From Nematostella vectensis (taxonomy: Eukaryota; Cnidaria; Anthozoa; Actiniaria; Edwardsiidae), in contig NC_064041.1 in assembly GCF_932526225.1 (NCBI RefSeq), positions 4,956,046 to 5,020,045 on the forward strand: DNA of 64,000 bases. Reading direction: 5' to 3'. The number at the start of each line of letters is the position of its first letter. The stretch's first letter is position 1. The notes beneath the pieces were generated by a model. That model searched no databases, was not told the DNA's origin, and saw nothing but the letters and a program-made list of their open reading frames with translations. Of this stretch, positions 14,162 to 24,305 are shown in pieces. The position numbers were made by a program, and so were the translations under genes.

Positions 14162-14412
14162 TTATAGCTCAAAATCACTATCATAGATTGTAGCTGTTTC
14201 TTCCACGTCTGTAAAGAGAAATAAAAGAAGTGTTTTTTGACGAATCTACGATATGAGGTTTACACACACATTTCTTAGTGAAATAACACAGGTTTAAAAA
14301 CAAAGCCGTGTACCTACCCTTCTTCGCCACCAAATTGACGACAAATCTATGGTTTATCTCGAGGGAAAAAGATCCGTTCAGACGAATACGATGTGTTGTG
14401 CGAATGATAAAA
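14162..14412 (-). CDS. Possible last two exons of a minus-strand gene
   Basis: On the minus strand, CTTTACAG precedes a 47-nt open segment (14208 to 14162) that reads VEETATIYDSDFEL and then TAA. Upstream, a 95-nt segment (14412 to 14318) begins after CTTTCAG and ends at a GTAGGT donor in phase 1, which is the phase the last exon needs. Joined, they give a plausible C-terminus. No homologue is recognised, no further upstream exon was found, and no clear polyadenylation signal follows. The phase match may be chance. Confidence 0.22.
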
Positions 14413-15470
14413 CTGAAAGTTACTCTCTCGTGTTATCGGGGGCCACCGGGCGTATTAGCATAACGTTAATGAAATTTTATTAAATTGAATACGGAGTGTG
14501 TACTATTGATTAAGCCCGAACCCCCACTTTTCAAATGGTGCTTTAATTATTTACCCGGATCTATCACCGATCCTTGTGAATTGTCAAGAACCTCGAGAGA
14601 TTGGAACTAATTATTAATTCCGTGAGAGTTTGAAATTGGACGCTTGCTCTTACCTTTAAGTCCGGGAATATCTCATCATCACATTCAAATGTTTTCTAGC
14701 TGGGAGTTGTACTACAGAAGGATTCCCAAGTCGAAAAGTGTTCGTGGAACTGAGAGTGACAAACGGCTGACATGTGAAACTGTGACAAGCTCCAATATAC
14801 TCCGTCAATTGGCGGGAAATCTCACGCTTATATCACGCGGCCGGTTTTATAATTGAACTATATAAGTAACACTTAGAGATAGTAGTGTGCTAGAGTAAAT
14901 ACACGCTCAGATATTTACTCATTAGCACGGCGATGTTTTTAACATGCCTAAGCTAAAACCTTTAGAAAATAACTGTGATACCATCATCACAGACGCGATA
15001 ACACGGTCTCAAAAAAAATTTCTCCCATTAACGCCGATAGCTTGATTCGCCAGAGTATAAACTTGAATATTTCCACCTTTCATGTTTCTCTCCGTATCTT
15101 GTTACAAACGTGTTTTTTGGAGTGTTTTGGATAAAAAAGTCTTTGTCATGCTGCGCTCGCTCCCTAAAATTAATTACGAAGGTGATAAATTCAATTATGA
15201 TTTTCGTTGTAATCTGTAAACTTACACATTTTAGAATAAGACCCCGGCTTGTATTATTTCAGGCCATTAGAGAAAAAAGGAAGGAAACAAAACCAACTAA
15301 TACTGTATCACAATCGATGCCGCAAAGGGATTTTAAAAAATGTTATGCACTTTCCATCCAAGACATCGTCATGTATACGACATGTTGCTTTCGAAATCTG
15401 GCTAAACTCAGTCATGGGTAAATGCCGCTTTCGAATGAACATTTTCTCCGAAATTGGGTTATCAAAATTT
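14413..15470. other. No gene recognised
   Basis: Overlapping open frames at 15110-15545 have no motif or splice context and merge into the repeat array that follows. Confidence 0.5.
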
Positions 15471-15785
15471 GTAACAAAAAATCAATCGCAATTTGTAATA
15501 ACCAAAGCTGTCGCTATTTGTAATAAGCCCCGTCGCAATTTGTAATAGTCAGGCCGTCGCAATTTGTAATAACCAAAGCTGACGCAACTTGTAATAATCA
15601 AGCCGTCGCAATTTGTAATAACCAAAGCTGTCGCAACTTGTAATAATCAAGCCGTCGCAATTTGTAATAACCCCCGTCGCAATTTGTAATAAACCCCGTC
15701 GCAATTTGTAATAAACCCTTGTCGCAATTTGTAATAATCAAAGCTGTCGCAATTAGTTATAAGCAACTGTCGCAGTTTGCAATAA
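15471..15785 (+). repeat. Minisatellite of GTCGCAATTTGTAATAA units
   Basis: About 12 units of 17-25 bp share GTCGCAATTTGTAATAA and differ in a spacer such as CCAAAGCT or TCAAGCC. The same core recurs in reverse complement at 16765-17145, so the two arrays face each other. Confidence 0.9.
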
Positions 15786-15871
15786 CTTATGAAACGGTGA
15801 AATGCTTGAGAGGGTTGTGAACGGGCATAATTGATAGCATAATCTTCTATTATTTTTTGGTTAGGGCCCGT

Positions 15872-16161
15872 TTGCACCACGGGCTATAGGATAATCTGAC
15901 TCCAAAATAAAGTCTAATGTCTTGCTAATGTTGAATAAAGCGCGCATCTGTACGCGAGCTCGGTCCCTACGCGCTTGCGACCTTCCAAACGACGCGCTGT
16001 GTAACCGCCGCCACCACCTGGTAAATGCCCCAGCTTCGCGTTTTTTCTCCATTTTTAGTGGGGGAAGACATCCAGTTGAAGTAGGGATACATGCTTTATT
16101 CAACACTAACAAGACATTAGCCTTTTTTTCGGAGTCAAATTATCCTACAGCCCGTGTTTGC
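15872..16161. mobile_element. Foldback MITE with about 75-80 bp inverted repeats
   Basis: The left arm (15872-15949) runs from CACGGGCTATAGGATAAT through AATGTTGAATAAAGC. The right arm (16083-16161) is its imperfect reverse complement, from GCTTTATTCAACACT to ATTATCCTACAGCCCGTG. The short GC-rich centre has no transposase. No clear target-site duplication is seen. It lies between two oppositely oriented minisatellites. Confidence 0.75.
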
Positions 16162-16764
16162 AATGTGCAGAATGTTTATTTTGACAAAAGTTCGGAGATC
16201 GTAAAATTTTGTCAAAATGGAATTTGGTTATCGCGTTTGCACAACGCCATAACCGTTGTTGGTTTGACACTCAAATCATCAGGGAGTAATTTGATCATAC
16301 GTATTTTGCATGTCGCCTTCGACTTTCGTGACACTGTTGTTTTGTTTTTGTTTTAAATGTTTAGAACTCCCGCATCATTTTGAAAAATATAACTTACCCA
16401 GTATTTGATATCGTAGAAATATAATCGAGTCGATTTTATTGTAGGATGGATTAGATTTCTGTATGATTTAAACGGATTTAATTCACATGCATGGGGTTTT
16501 CATAGCCTACATGACCACGCGTCACGCAATAGGAGATTTCACATTTTCTGGCTTGCACGATTTTTTCACCCGAAGCAGGTGTGTTCAATTTTTTTTTCGC
16601 TGAACCATTGGCTTAAAGGATTTTTTTCATGCACTTCAGAATTTTCATATTTTTGAATCGTTCGTTCGATTTGTTGGGGGGTATTTATTAATAACAAATT
16701 TCGATAGGGGTTTTTAACGCTTATAAATATGTATCCACAGGTTTAGCGCTTTACAAATGAATTT

Positions 16765-17145
16765 ATTATTATTACAAATTGCGACAGCTTTGATAATTAC
16801 AAATTGCGACAAGAGTTTATTGCAAATTGCGTCGAGCTTATTACAAATTGCGACGGTTATTACAAATTGTGACAGGTATTACAAATTGTGACAGGTATTA
16901 CAAATTGTGACGGTTATTACAAATTGTGACAGGTATTACAAATTGTGACGGTTATTACAAATTGTGACAGGTATTACAAATTGTGACAGGTATTACAAAT
17001 TGCGACGGTTATTACAAATTGTGACGGTTATTACAAATTGTGACAGGTATTACAAATTGCGACGGTTATTACAAATTGTGACAGGTATCACAAATTGCGG
17101 CGGTTATTACAAATTGTGACAGGTATTACAAATTGCGAATCTACA
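16765..17145 (-). repeat. Minisatellite of 19-bp ATTACAAATTGTGACGGTT units
   Basis: About 20 units of the form ATTACAAATTGTGACAGGT or ATTACAAATTGTGACGGTT. The core is the reverse complement of the array at 15471-15785. Units here are tighter and more uniform than in the left array. Confidence 0.92.
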
Positions 17146-17379
17146 TACGGCCAAGTCAGCTCCGCCTCCAGTTTCAGACGCACAAGTAAGCGCACGTCAG
17201 AATACGTATGTGCACGCAGTCCTTGTCAGCTGTCATTTTTTTATCCTACAAAAATATCAAGGGCAGGAAAGCCTCCCTGCCTGCCTGCCAAAATCCATTT
17301 ATCCATTTTTAAATTATAAATTTATAAATCCAATGCAATCTCGTCGGCACTCTATGCACGCCAACATTTCCTTTGTAAT

Positions 17380-17575
17380 CCCAACAATAAAGCTCAACTC
17401 AGATCGGCTTGCACTCTACTCAACAAATCTAGAATAATTTCAATAATATGAACTCAGTAGGTCGACAATTTACTGGGTTATTTGAATAATAAATTGAAAA
17501 CTGTCGGGCCAGTCAATTGAAGACTTTTCACGACTGTCGGGCATATAACCACTATGGTTATATAAGCGCTTCCAC
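17380..17575 (+). repeat. Dispersed repeat, copy A
   Basis: Shares, in the same orientation and order, GAACTCA(G/C)TAGG, GACAATTTACTGG, AACTGTCGGGC and CGACTGTC(G/A)G(G/A)CATATA with 24745-24915. The two copies bracket the PLE composite but lie well outside its 11-bp flanking repeat. Confidence 0.75.
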
Positions 17576-17847
17576 TGCATAAGCGCCTCGCCTGTGACAT
17601 TGGGACAATTACTCAATTAAAAGAACACTGAGTACTATTTTGTTAATAACTTTCTTAAATAACTTTCTTTCTTGACAAGAACATGAAACAACTATAAAGG
17701 CCCTATGCAATGCGAAGAGCACCGTTTGGGGATTACAAAGGAAATGTTGGAGAACTATTATAAAGTGCCAACATTTTATTTTAAGATTGGCACAGAGATA
17801 AACAACAAATATTGGTGTCGCTAGAAAACGACTACGCGGTCGATGAC

Positions 17848-17858
17848 GTTAACAAAGA
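17848..17858. repeat. Left target-site duplication of the PLE composite
   Basis: GTTAACAAAGA occurs here and again at 24304-24314. The bases outside differ on both sides. The last two left bases of the right copy (GT) may instead belong to the element tail, so the true duplication could be 9-11 bp. Confidence 0.7.
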
Positions 17859-17913
17859 AACCTTTAAAAGAAAAAGTCGACAACAACGCAGATTTATGTT
17901 TTTTAGAACGATA

Positions 17914-17943
17914 TTTCGGCAGGCCAATACCTGCCTTCTTCAG
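17914..17943 (-). ncRNA. Hammerhead-like ribozyme core, left PLE arm
   Basis: Minus-strand copy of the motif at 24130-24159: CTGAAGA, a 6-bp helix GGCAGG/CCTGCC, then GAAA. See that entry for limits. Confidence 0.4.
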
Positions 17944-17983
17944 GTTATAAATGAGTTACAATGGCATGTTATAGCTAGTATAT

Positions 17984-18099
17984 GTACAAAGTTCATTGAT
18001 GATTAACTAACAAAAGGTAAAAATAGTAATTGAGTGACAAAGTACAAAGTTCATTGATGATTAACTAACAAAAGGTAAAAATAGTAATTTAGTGACTTA
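17984..18099. repeat. 58-bp tandem duplication in PLE 3' region, left arm
   Basis: Two copies starting at 17984 and 18042 with GTACAAAGTTCATTGATG at their head. They lie between the ORF stop and the hammerhead-like motif. The mirror copy is at 23974-24089 in the right arm. Confidence 0.9.
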
Positions 18100-18138
18100 T
18101 GGAAGATGGTAAATAGGGTGGTGTGGATTACTAAGTAG

Positions 18139-21100
18139 CTAAACGGTTTCTTCACGCCGGTTGAGGCCACCGGGTTCAAGAGTGCCAGCGCGAGCTATCA
18201 ATGTGGCTTCTCTTGCTTTGCGGATGGAGTCGCGGTTATTTCTTATTTTTTCAATAGGTATTAGCTCTATGTCAGAAGCTGAGTGGTTGGGTTTTAGGAA
18301 GTGTTCAGCGGCGTGGGTTGGTATGGATCGAGATTGAGAGTCTACAGTTCTGCGGTGGTCATTAAAGCGTTCTTTTAATTTGCGTTTAGTTTCCCCAATA
18401 TATTGAAGGTTACAGCGGTTACATTGAATCATATAAATCACGTTTTTAGTATTGCAGGTTATGTGGGAGGTTATAGGTCGTGTTTCACCTGTTGAGAAAA
18501 ATGTGTAGCTTGTAAGGCCATCGGTTCTAATATAGGGGCAGGTTAGGCAGTTTTTTTCGCAACGGAAAGCACCGGGAGGTTGGTTGGTGGGAGAGCGGTC
18601 GGAAGGTAGCTTGGCTTTAACGAGGATGTCGCGGAGGTTAGGTGAGCGGCGAAAGGCGACAAGAGGGGGCTCAGTGAAAACCTTATGGCATCGCTTAGAC
18701 GAGAGTAGAAGGTTGTAGTTTCTACGGATTATGTTGTTGATGTTAGGTAGTGTAGGGTTATAGGTAGTGACAAAGGGGATGCGACGGGAGTTTTTGTGGT
18801 TGTTATTATTAGGGCGTAGGGCGTCAATGCGGGAAATGTTAGCAACGCGTAGGATTTGTCTCTTGAGAAAAGCGGGTTTATAGCCACGCTTGAGGAGGTA
18901 GTTGGTGAGTTCATTGCAGCGGTTATTAAAGCTTTCTTCTGTAGAACAAATGCGGCGAATACGGAGGGCGAGGCTATAGGGGATGGCCTTTTTGGTGTGA
19001 TGAGGATGGCAAGATGAAAAAAGAAGGTGTTGGTGTTTGTCAGTAGGTTTGGAGTAGAGGTCAGTTTCGATTTTACTATTAACAAGGGAGACATTAACGT
19101 CAAGAAAAGGTACATTGTTATAGGAGTGGGAGCTTGTAAATTTAATGGTGGGGTGTAGATTGTTAAGATAATCTACAAAAGCGTTCAATTTGTCTAGGCC
19201 CTCAGTCCATACAACAAAAATATCGTCGATGTATCTTAACCACGTATGGGGTTTGTAGGGGGCGTCACGCAAAGCGTTGGTTTCAAATAGACCAAGAAAG
19301 AGACAGGCGAAAGAGGGTGCCATGCGTGTGCCCATTGCGGTGCCATGCTTCTGGAGGTAGTGTTTGTCATTAAAGGAGAAGTTGTTCATTTGGAGGATCA
19401 TGCGGATTAAATCACAAATAGTGCCAGCAGGGATGGGGTTAGTGTTACATGTGCGAAGGAAGTGGTGACAAGCGTTGATGCCATCATTATGTGGAATATT
19501 AGTATAGAGGCTAGAGACGTCGAGTGTGACCAGGAGAGAGTCTGTTGGTAGGTTGCTGAGTGTTAATAAAATGTTTAAGAAGTGGTTAGTGTCTTTAACG
19601 TATGATGGAAGTTTACTTACTAATGGCTGGAGGTAGTAGTCTACAAATTCTGAGATGCGTTCGGTGGGGTGGGAGTTAGAGGAAATAATGGGGCGTCCAG
19701 GATTACCATGTTTATGTATTTTAGGGAGTATGTAAAACCGTCCAGGTTTAGAGTCTTTGGGTGTGAGGTAGGATTTAGTGTCCTGATTAATTATTCCGTC
19801 CGTGTGCATTCGGTTGATGTAAGTTGTGACTCGTTTTTGTATGTCATTAGTAATGTCGGCATCTAATTGTGTGTAGAATTTAGTGTCATTAAGTTGTCTA
19901 TTACATTCATTAATATACCAGTCTTTGTCCATTACGACTGTGCCGGATCCTTTGTCTGCGGGTTTGATTATGATGTCTTGTCTTTGGTTGAGTTGTGTTA
20001 AAGCGTTACGTTCACCAGGTGTGATGTTAGAGCGAGTCTTGTTAAGTGTAGAGTTTTGTATCTGTAGTTTGACAGAATTAAGGAAGGTGTCGAGTGAGTT
20101 ATCCCTGCCTGAGGAGGGAGTCCAAGTGCTTTTGTTACGGAAAGGGTTAAATGAACTGTCAAAAGAGAGAGTATCATTATCATTGGGTTTGTCTTCATTA
20201 AAGAAATATTCAGCTAGTCGCATCCTACGATTGAAATCATATATATCAGCGTTGACTTGAGACCAGTCGATTTTGCGTGGTGTAGGGCAAAAGGTAAGGC
20301 CGCGAGCAAGAACAGAAGTTTCGTCGGGCGATAGAGAAGTGCTGGAGATGTTTATTACCGATGTGCTGTCAAGAGTAACAACGGAGTTGTTTTTACGTCG
20401 TCTTCGTCTACGGCGGCGTCGGCGCTGAGGGGCTGGTGTCGCAACCGGTGGTGGGTTAGTATTAGGAGCGGCTTGGGGAGTAATAGTAGACGTATTATCG
20501 TTGTCGGGATTAGGGAGATTACGGCGAGAATATTTGTTATTGCGGCGGTTTTCTAAGAGCGATTTGAGCGAGAGAGCCATGGAATCTAGTTTGCGACAGT
20601 AAAATATGTAAGCGTTGTTAGTACATGACCTTTCTAATAATGTTCTGTGATGGAGGAGTTCCTGAGATGATGCGGCGATCTTTCTATTGCACTCTCTTGT
20701 TAACAATTTTAGGTGCTTGGTAGCGGCGTTGCGTGAGATGAAGTACCATTGTCTGTTGAAGTTCCTATCGTGAGATCTTATTGGTGGTCGGGGCAGAATG
20801 GGTTGAGGTAGAAGGTTGTGCACTCTATAGAAGGTGAAGTTGATGAGGTGGTGCTGGAAGCGGACAAGTTTCAGCTGGATTTTTTTGGTCTTGTTGAATA
20901 GCGGAGTTAATGGGTAAATCAAGTTATCAGTTAAAGGTTGAGGGTCACTTGAGTCCATGAACATGTTTGTGACAGGTCCAGGGTTGGTTTCTATATCCAT
21001 CGATTTTGCGATAAGGATTGGTAACACGAACAGCATGAAAATGGCGGGACGATTGTGTAACGTACATTTCAAGTTGGTTGGACTGCGTTGGCGAGTGGAG

Positions 21101-21183
21101 ATATTCTTAGGTTTCGAACGCGCCATATGGCGACCAGGGAATGAGCCAATGTGTACTCTGTAGGCAGTGATGTCGATGCCCAT
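18139..21183 (-). CDS. Penelope-like RT/GIY-YIG endonuclease, full-length copy
   Basis: Intact 1014-aa ORF from the ATG at 21183; the in-frame stop upstream is at 21244-21246. Residues 63-70 read DIETNPGP, a 2A-like motif, preceded by a hydrophobic segment (about residues 48-58). An Arg10 tract at 254-263 is a likely nuclear or nucleic-acid-binding signal. RT motifs follow in order: DKGSGTVV, FYILPKIHK with GRPIIS, LDVSSLYTNIPH, GTRMAPSFA, and the catalytic YIDD at 651-654. A Cys cluster (C875, C879, C882) precedes a GIY-YIG nuclease with VIY at 915-917, YIG at 928-930 and basic residues R934-R939. This is the C-terminal endonuclease layout of canonical EN+ PLEs. The element is expected to copy itself by target-primed reverse transcription in the nucleus. 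Residues 1-148 are absent from the inverted copy. Confidence 0.93.
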   Translation of the reverse strand: MGIDITAYRVHIGSFPGRHMARSKPKNISTRQRSPTNLKCTLHNRPAIFMLFVLPILIAKSMDIETNPGPVTNMFMDSSDPQPLTDNLIYPLTPLFNKTKKIQLKLVRFQHHLINFTFYRVHNLLPQPILPRPPIRSHDRNFNRQWYFISRNAATKHLKLLTRECNRKIAASSQELLHHRTLLERSCTNNAYIFYCRKLDSMALSLKSLLENRRNNKYSRRNLPNPDNDNTSTITPQAAPNTNPPPVATPAPQRRRRRRRRRRKNNSVVTLDSTSVINISSTSLSPDETSVLARGLTFCPTPRKIDWSQVNADIYDFNRRMRLAEYFFNEDKPNDNDTLSFDSSFNPFRNKSTWTPSSGRDNSLDTFLNSVKLQIQNSTLNKTRSNITPGERNALTQLNQRQDIIIKPADKGSGTVVMDKDWYINECNRQLNDTKFYTQLDADITNDIQKRVTTYINRMHTDGIINQDTKSYLTPKDSKPGRFYILPKIHKHGNPGRPIISSNSHPTERISEFVDYYLQPLVSKLPSYVKDTNHFLNILLTLSNLPTDSLLVTLDVSSLYTNIPHNDGINACHHFLRTCNTNPIPAGTICDLIRMILQMNNFSFNDKHYLQKHGTAMGTRMAPSFACLFLGLFETNALRDAPYKPHTWLRYIDDIFVVWTEGLDKLNAFVDYLNNLHPTIKFTSSHSYNNVPFLDVNVSLVNSKIETDLYSKPTDKHQHLLFSSCHPHHTKKAIPYSLALRIRRICSTEESFNNRCNELTNYLLKRGYKPAFLKRQILRVANISRIDALRPNNNNHKNSRRIPFVTTYNPTLPNINNIIRRNYNLLLSSKRCHKVFTEPPLVAFRRSPNLRDILVKAKLPSDRSPTNQPPGAFRCEKNCLTCPYIRTDGLTSYTFFSTGETRPITSHITCNTKNVIYMIQCNRCNLQYIGETKRKLKERFNDHRRTVDSQSRSIPTHAAEHFLKPNHSASDIELIPIEKIRNNRDSIRKAREATLIARAGTLEPGGLNRREETV
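20974..20997 (-). other. 2A-like DIETNPGP recoding motif
   Basis: On the minus strand the codons read D-I-E-T-N-P-G-P in frame with the PLE ORF. It fits the D(V/I)ExNPGP consensus at which ribosomes skip the final Gly-Pro bond. The motif sits after an uninterrupted hydrophobic stretch close to the N-terminus. If active, it would release a leader of about 69 residues from the RT polyprotein. It is present only in the full-length copy. Confidence 0.75.
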
Positions 21184-21245
21184 GTTGAAGTCTTGCAAGC
21201 AGAAGCCGGATCTCAATGTGGAGATCGGTGGTTGAGATTGAATTT

Positions 21246-21299
21246 ACAAAAACGTAGGAAGAAACCACCGGACAGCCTCTATCTGCTGGTGTGCGTCGG
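21246..21299 (-). repeat. 54-bp PLE tail copy upstream of the full-length ORF
   Basis: Exact reverse complement of 24252-24305 (coordinate sum 45551). Read on the minus strand it is the element's 3' tail placed directly before the 5' leader of the full-length copy. The two 54-bp copies therefore bracket the truncated right copy as inverted repeats. Confidence 0.9.
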
Positions 21300-21301
21300 G
21301 A

Positions 21302-23934
21302 ACGATAGGAACTTCAACAGACAATGGTACTTCATCTCACGCAACGCCGCTACCAAGCACCTAAAATTGTTAACAAGAGAGTGCAATAGAAAGATCGCCG
21401 CATCATCTCAGGAACTCCTCCATCACAGAACATTATTAGAAAGGTCATGTACTAACAACGCTTACATATTTTACTGTCGCAAACTAGATTCCATGGCTCT
21501 CTCGCTCAAATCGCTCTTAGAAAACCGCCGCAATAACAAATATTCTCGCCGTAATCTCCCTAATCCCGACAACGATAATACGTCTACTATTACTCCCCAA
21601 GCCGCTCCTAATACTAACCCACCACCGGTTGCGACACCAGCCCCTCAGCGCCGACGCCGCCGTAGACGAAGACGACGTAAAAACAACTCCGTTGTTACTC
21701 TTGACAGCACATCGGTAATAAACATCTCCAGCACTTCTCTATCGCCCGACGAAACTTCTGTTCTTGCTCGCGGCCTTACCTTTTGCCCTACACCACGCAA
21801 AATCGACTGGTCTCAAGTCAACGCTGATATATATGATTTCAATCGTAGGATGCGACTAGCTGAATATTTCTTTAATGAAGACAAACCCAATGATAATGAT
21901 ACTCTCTCTTTTGACAGTTCATTTAACCCTTTCCGTAACAAAAGCACTTGGACTCCCTCCTCAGGCAGGGATAACTCACTCGACACCTTCCTTAATTCTG
22001 TCAAACTACAGATACAAAACTCTACACTTAACAAGACTCGCTCTAACATCACACCTGGTGAACGTAACGCTTTAACACAACTCAACCAAAGACAAGACAT
22101 CATAATCAAACCCGCAGACAAAGGATCCGGCACAGTCGTAATGGACAAAGACTGGTATATTAATGAATGTAATAGACAACTTAATGACACTAAATTCTAC
22201 ACACAATTAGATGCCGACATTACTAATGACATACAAAAACGAGTCACAACTTACATCAACCGAATGCACACGGACGGAATAATTAATCAGGACACTAAAT
22301 CCTACCTCACACCCAAAGACTCTAAACCTGGACGGTTTTACATACTCCCTAAAATACATAAACATGGTAATCCTGGACGCCCCATTATTTCCTCTAACTC
22401 CCACCCCACCGAACGCATCTCAGAATTTGTAGACTACTACCTCCAGCCATTAGTAAGTAAACTTCCATCATACGTTAAAGACACTAACCACTTCTTAAAC
22501 ATTTTATTAACACTCAGCAACCTACCAACAGACTCTCTCCTGGTCACACTCGACGTCTCTAGCCTCTATACTAATATTCCACATAATGATGGCATCAACG
22601 CTTGTCACCACTTCCTTCGCACATGTAACACTAACCCCATCCCTGCTGGCACTATTTGTGATTTAATCCGCATGATCCTCCAAATGAACAACTTCTCCTT
22701 TAATGACAAACACTACCTCCAGAAGCATGGCACCGCAATGGGCACACGCATGGCACCCTCTTTCGCCTGTCTCTTTCTTGGTCTATTTGAAACCAACGCT
22801 TTGCGTGACGCCCCCTACAAACCCCATACGTGGTTAAGATACATCGACGATATTTTTGTTGTATGGACTGAGGGCCTAGACAAATTGAACGCTTTTGTAG
22901 ATTATCTTAACAATCTACACCCCACCATTAAATTTACAAGCTCCCACTCCTATAACAATGTACCTTTTCTTGACGTTAATGTCTCCCTTGTTAATAGTAA
23001 AATCGAAACTGACCTCTACTCCAAACCTACTGACAAACACCAACACCTTCTTTTTTCATCTTGCCATCCTCATCACACCAAAAAGGCCATCCCCTATAGC
23101 CTCGCCCTCCGTATTCGCCGCATTTGTTCTACAGAAGAAAGCTTTAATAACCGCTGCAATGAACTCACCAACTACCTCCTCAAGCGTGGCTATAAACCCG
23201 CTTTTCTCAAGAGACAAATCCTACGCGTTGCTAACATTTCCCGCATTGACGCCCTACGCCCTAATAATAACAACCACAAAAACTCCCGTCGCATCCCCTT
23301 TGTCACTACCTATAACCCTACACTACCTAACATCAACAACATAATCCGTAGAAACTACAACCTTCTACTCTCGTCTAAGCGATGCCATAAGGTTTTCACT
23401 GAGCCCCCTCTTGTCGCCTTTCGCCGCTCACCTAACCTCCGCGACATCCTCGTTAAAGCCAAGCTACCTTCCGACCGCTCTCCCACCAACCAACCTCCCG
23501 GTGCTTTCCGTTGCGAAAAAAACTGCCTAACCTGCCCCTATATTAGAACCGATGGCCTTACAAGCTACACATTTTTCTCAACAGGTGAAACACGACCTAT
23601 AACCTCCCACATAACCTGCAATACTAAAAACGTGATTTATATGATTCAATGTAACCGCTGTAACCTTCAATATATTGGGGAAACTAAACGCAAATTAAAA
23701 GAACGCTTTAATGACCACCGCAGAACTGTAGACTCTCAATCTCGATCCATACCAACCCACGCCGCTGAACACTTCCTAAAACCCAACCACTCAGCTTCTG
23801 ACATAGAGCTAATACCTATTGAAAAAATAAGAAATAACCGCGACTCCATCCGCAAAGCAAGAGAAGCCACATTGATAGCTCGCGCTGGCACTCTTGAACC
23901 CGGTGGCCTCAACCGGCGTGAAGAAACCGTTTAG
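21302..23934 (+). pseudogene. 5'-truncated inverted PLE copy (RT plus GIY-YIG)
   Basis: From 21302 the sequence mirrors the left copy and is open to the same stop at 23932-23934, with YIDD at 22840-22851 and the GIY-YIG VIY at 23632-23640. It lacks the first 148 residues including the 2A-like motif. The frame continues upstream into the spacer only from a GTG at 21151; the first in-frame ATG comes at the MALSLKSLL segment (about 21493). The RT and nuclease regions have no visible lesion, but without the native leader I treat it as a truncated, probably non-autonomous copy. Confidence 0.85.
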
Positions 23935-23973
23935 CTACTTAGTAATCCACACCACCCTATTTACCATCTTCCA

Positions 23974-24089
23974 TAAGTCACTAAATTACTATTTTTACCT
24001 TTTGTTAGTTAATCATCAATGAACTTTGTACTTTGTCACTCAATTACTATTTTTACCTTTTGTTAGTTAATCATCAATGAACTTTGTAC
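23974..24089. repeat. 58-bp tandem duplication in PLE 3' region, right arm
   Basis: Mirror of 17984-18099, with the same two units in reverse complement. Confidence 0.9.
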
Positions 24090-24129
24090 ATATACTAGCT
24101 ATAACATGCCATTGTAACTCATTTATAAC

Positions 24130-24159
24130 CTGAAGAAGGCAGGTATTGGCCTGCCGAAA
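24130..24159 (+). ncRNA. Hammerhead-like ribozyme core, right PLE arm
   Basis: CTGAAGA (24130-24136) fits the CUGANGA box of a hammerhead. GGCAGG (24138-24143) pairs with CCTGCC (24150-24155) as helix II with loop TATTGG, followed by GAAA (24156-24159). Hammerheads are established parts of PLE terminal repeats. An extra A lies between the box and helix II, and I could not build a convincing helix III with a UH cleavage site downstream. It may be a degenerate or inactive form. Confidence 0.42.
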
Positions 24160-24251
24160 TATCGTTCTAAAAAACATAAATCTGCGTTGTTGTCGACTTT
24201 TTCTTTTAAAGGTTTTATTAATTAATCAACTGTCGACGCAGACCACAAGGT

Positions 24252-24305
24252 CCGACGCACACCAGCAGATAGAGGCTGTCCGGTGGTTTCTTCCTACGTT
24301 TTTGT
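24252..24305 (+). repeat. 54-bp PLE terminal tail
   Basis: From CCGACGCACACCAGC to CCTACGTTTTTGT. Perfect inverted partner of 21246-21299. It forms the outer right end of the composite and overlaps the flanking direct repeat by two bases. Confidence 0.9.

Larger units (their letters stand above)
17859..24303. mobile_element. Penelope-like element, inverted dimer (6.4 kb)
   Basis: Two PLE copies face away from each other around a 530-bp centre. Bases 17858-20771 and 21302-24215 pair as reverse complements at a constant coordinate sum of 42073, so there is no net indel in 2914 bp. The proteins from both arms are identical in sense and antisense frames, which implies identity at or near 100%. 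The left copy (minus strand) is full-length; the right copy (plus) lacks the 5' end. The right copy has an extra 3' tail (24216-24303) whose last 54 bp recur in sense orientation just upstream of the left copy's 5' end. That fits the pLTR-type partial-dimer organisation known for PLEs. An 11-bp direct repeat bounds the whole unit. Confidence 0.9.

Noticed and set aside
18729-20260. Additional open frames on both strands inside the PLE ORF
   Set aside because: They are shadows in other frames of the RT gene, and the same set is mirrored in the right arm.
21151-21301. N-terminal 50 residues of the plus-strand PLE frame
   Set aside because: The frame opens at GTG inside the spacer and reads antisense sequence of the other copy's leader; it is not native protein.
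17858-24215. LTR retrotransposon or provirus explanation of the paired repeats
   Set aside because: The repeats are inverted and span the coding region, the RT carries a GIY-YIG nuclease, and no gag, protease, RNase H or integrase is seen.
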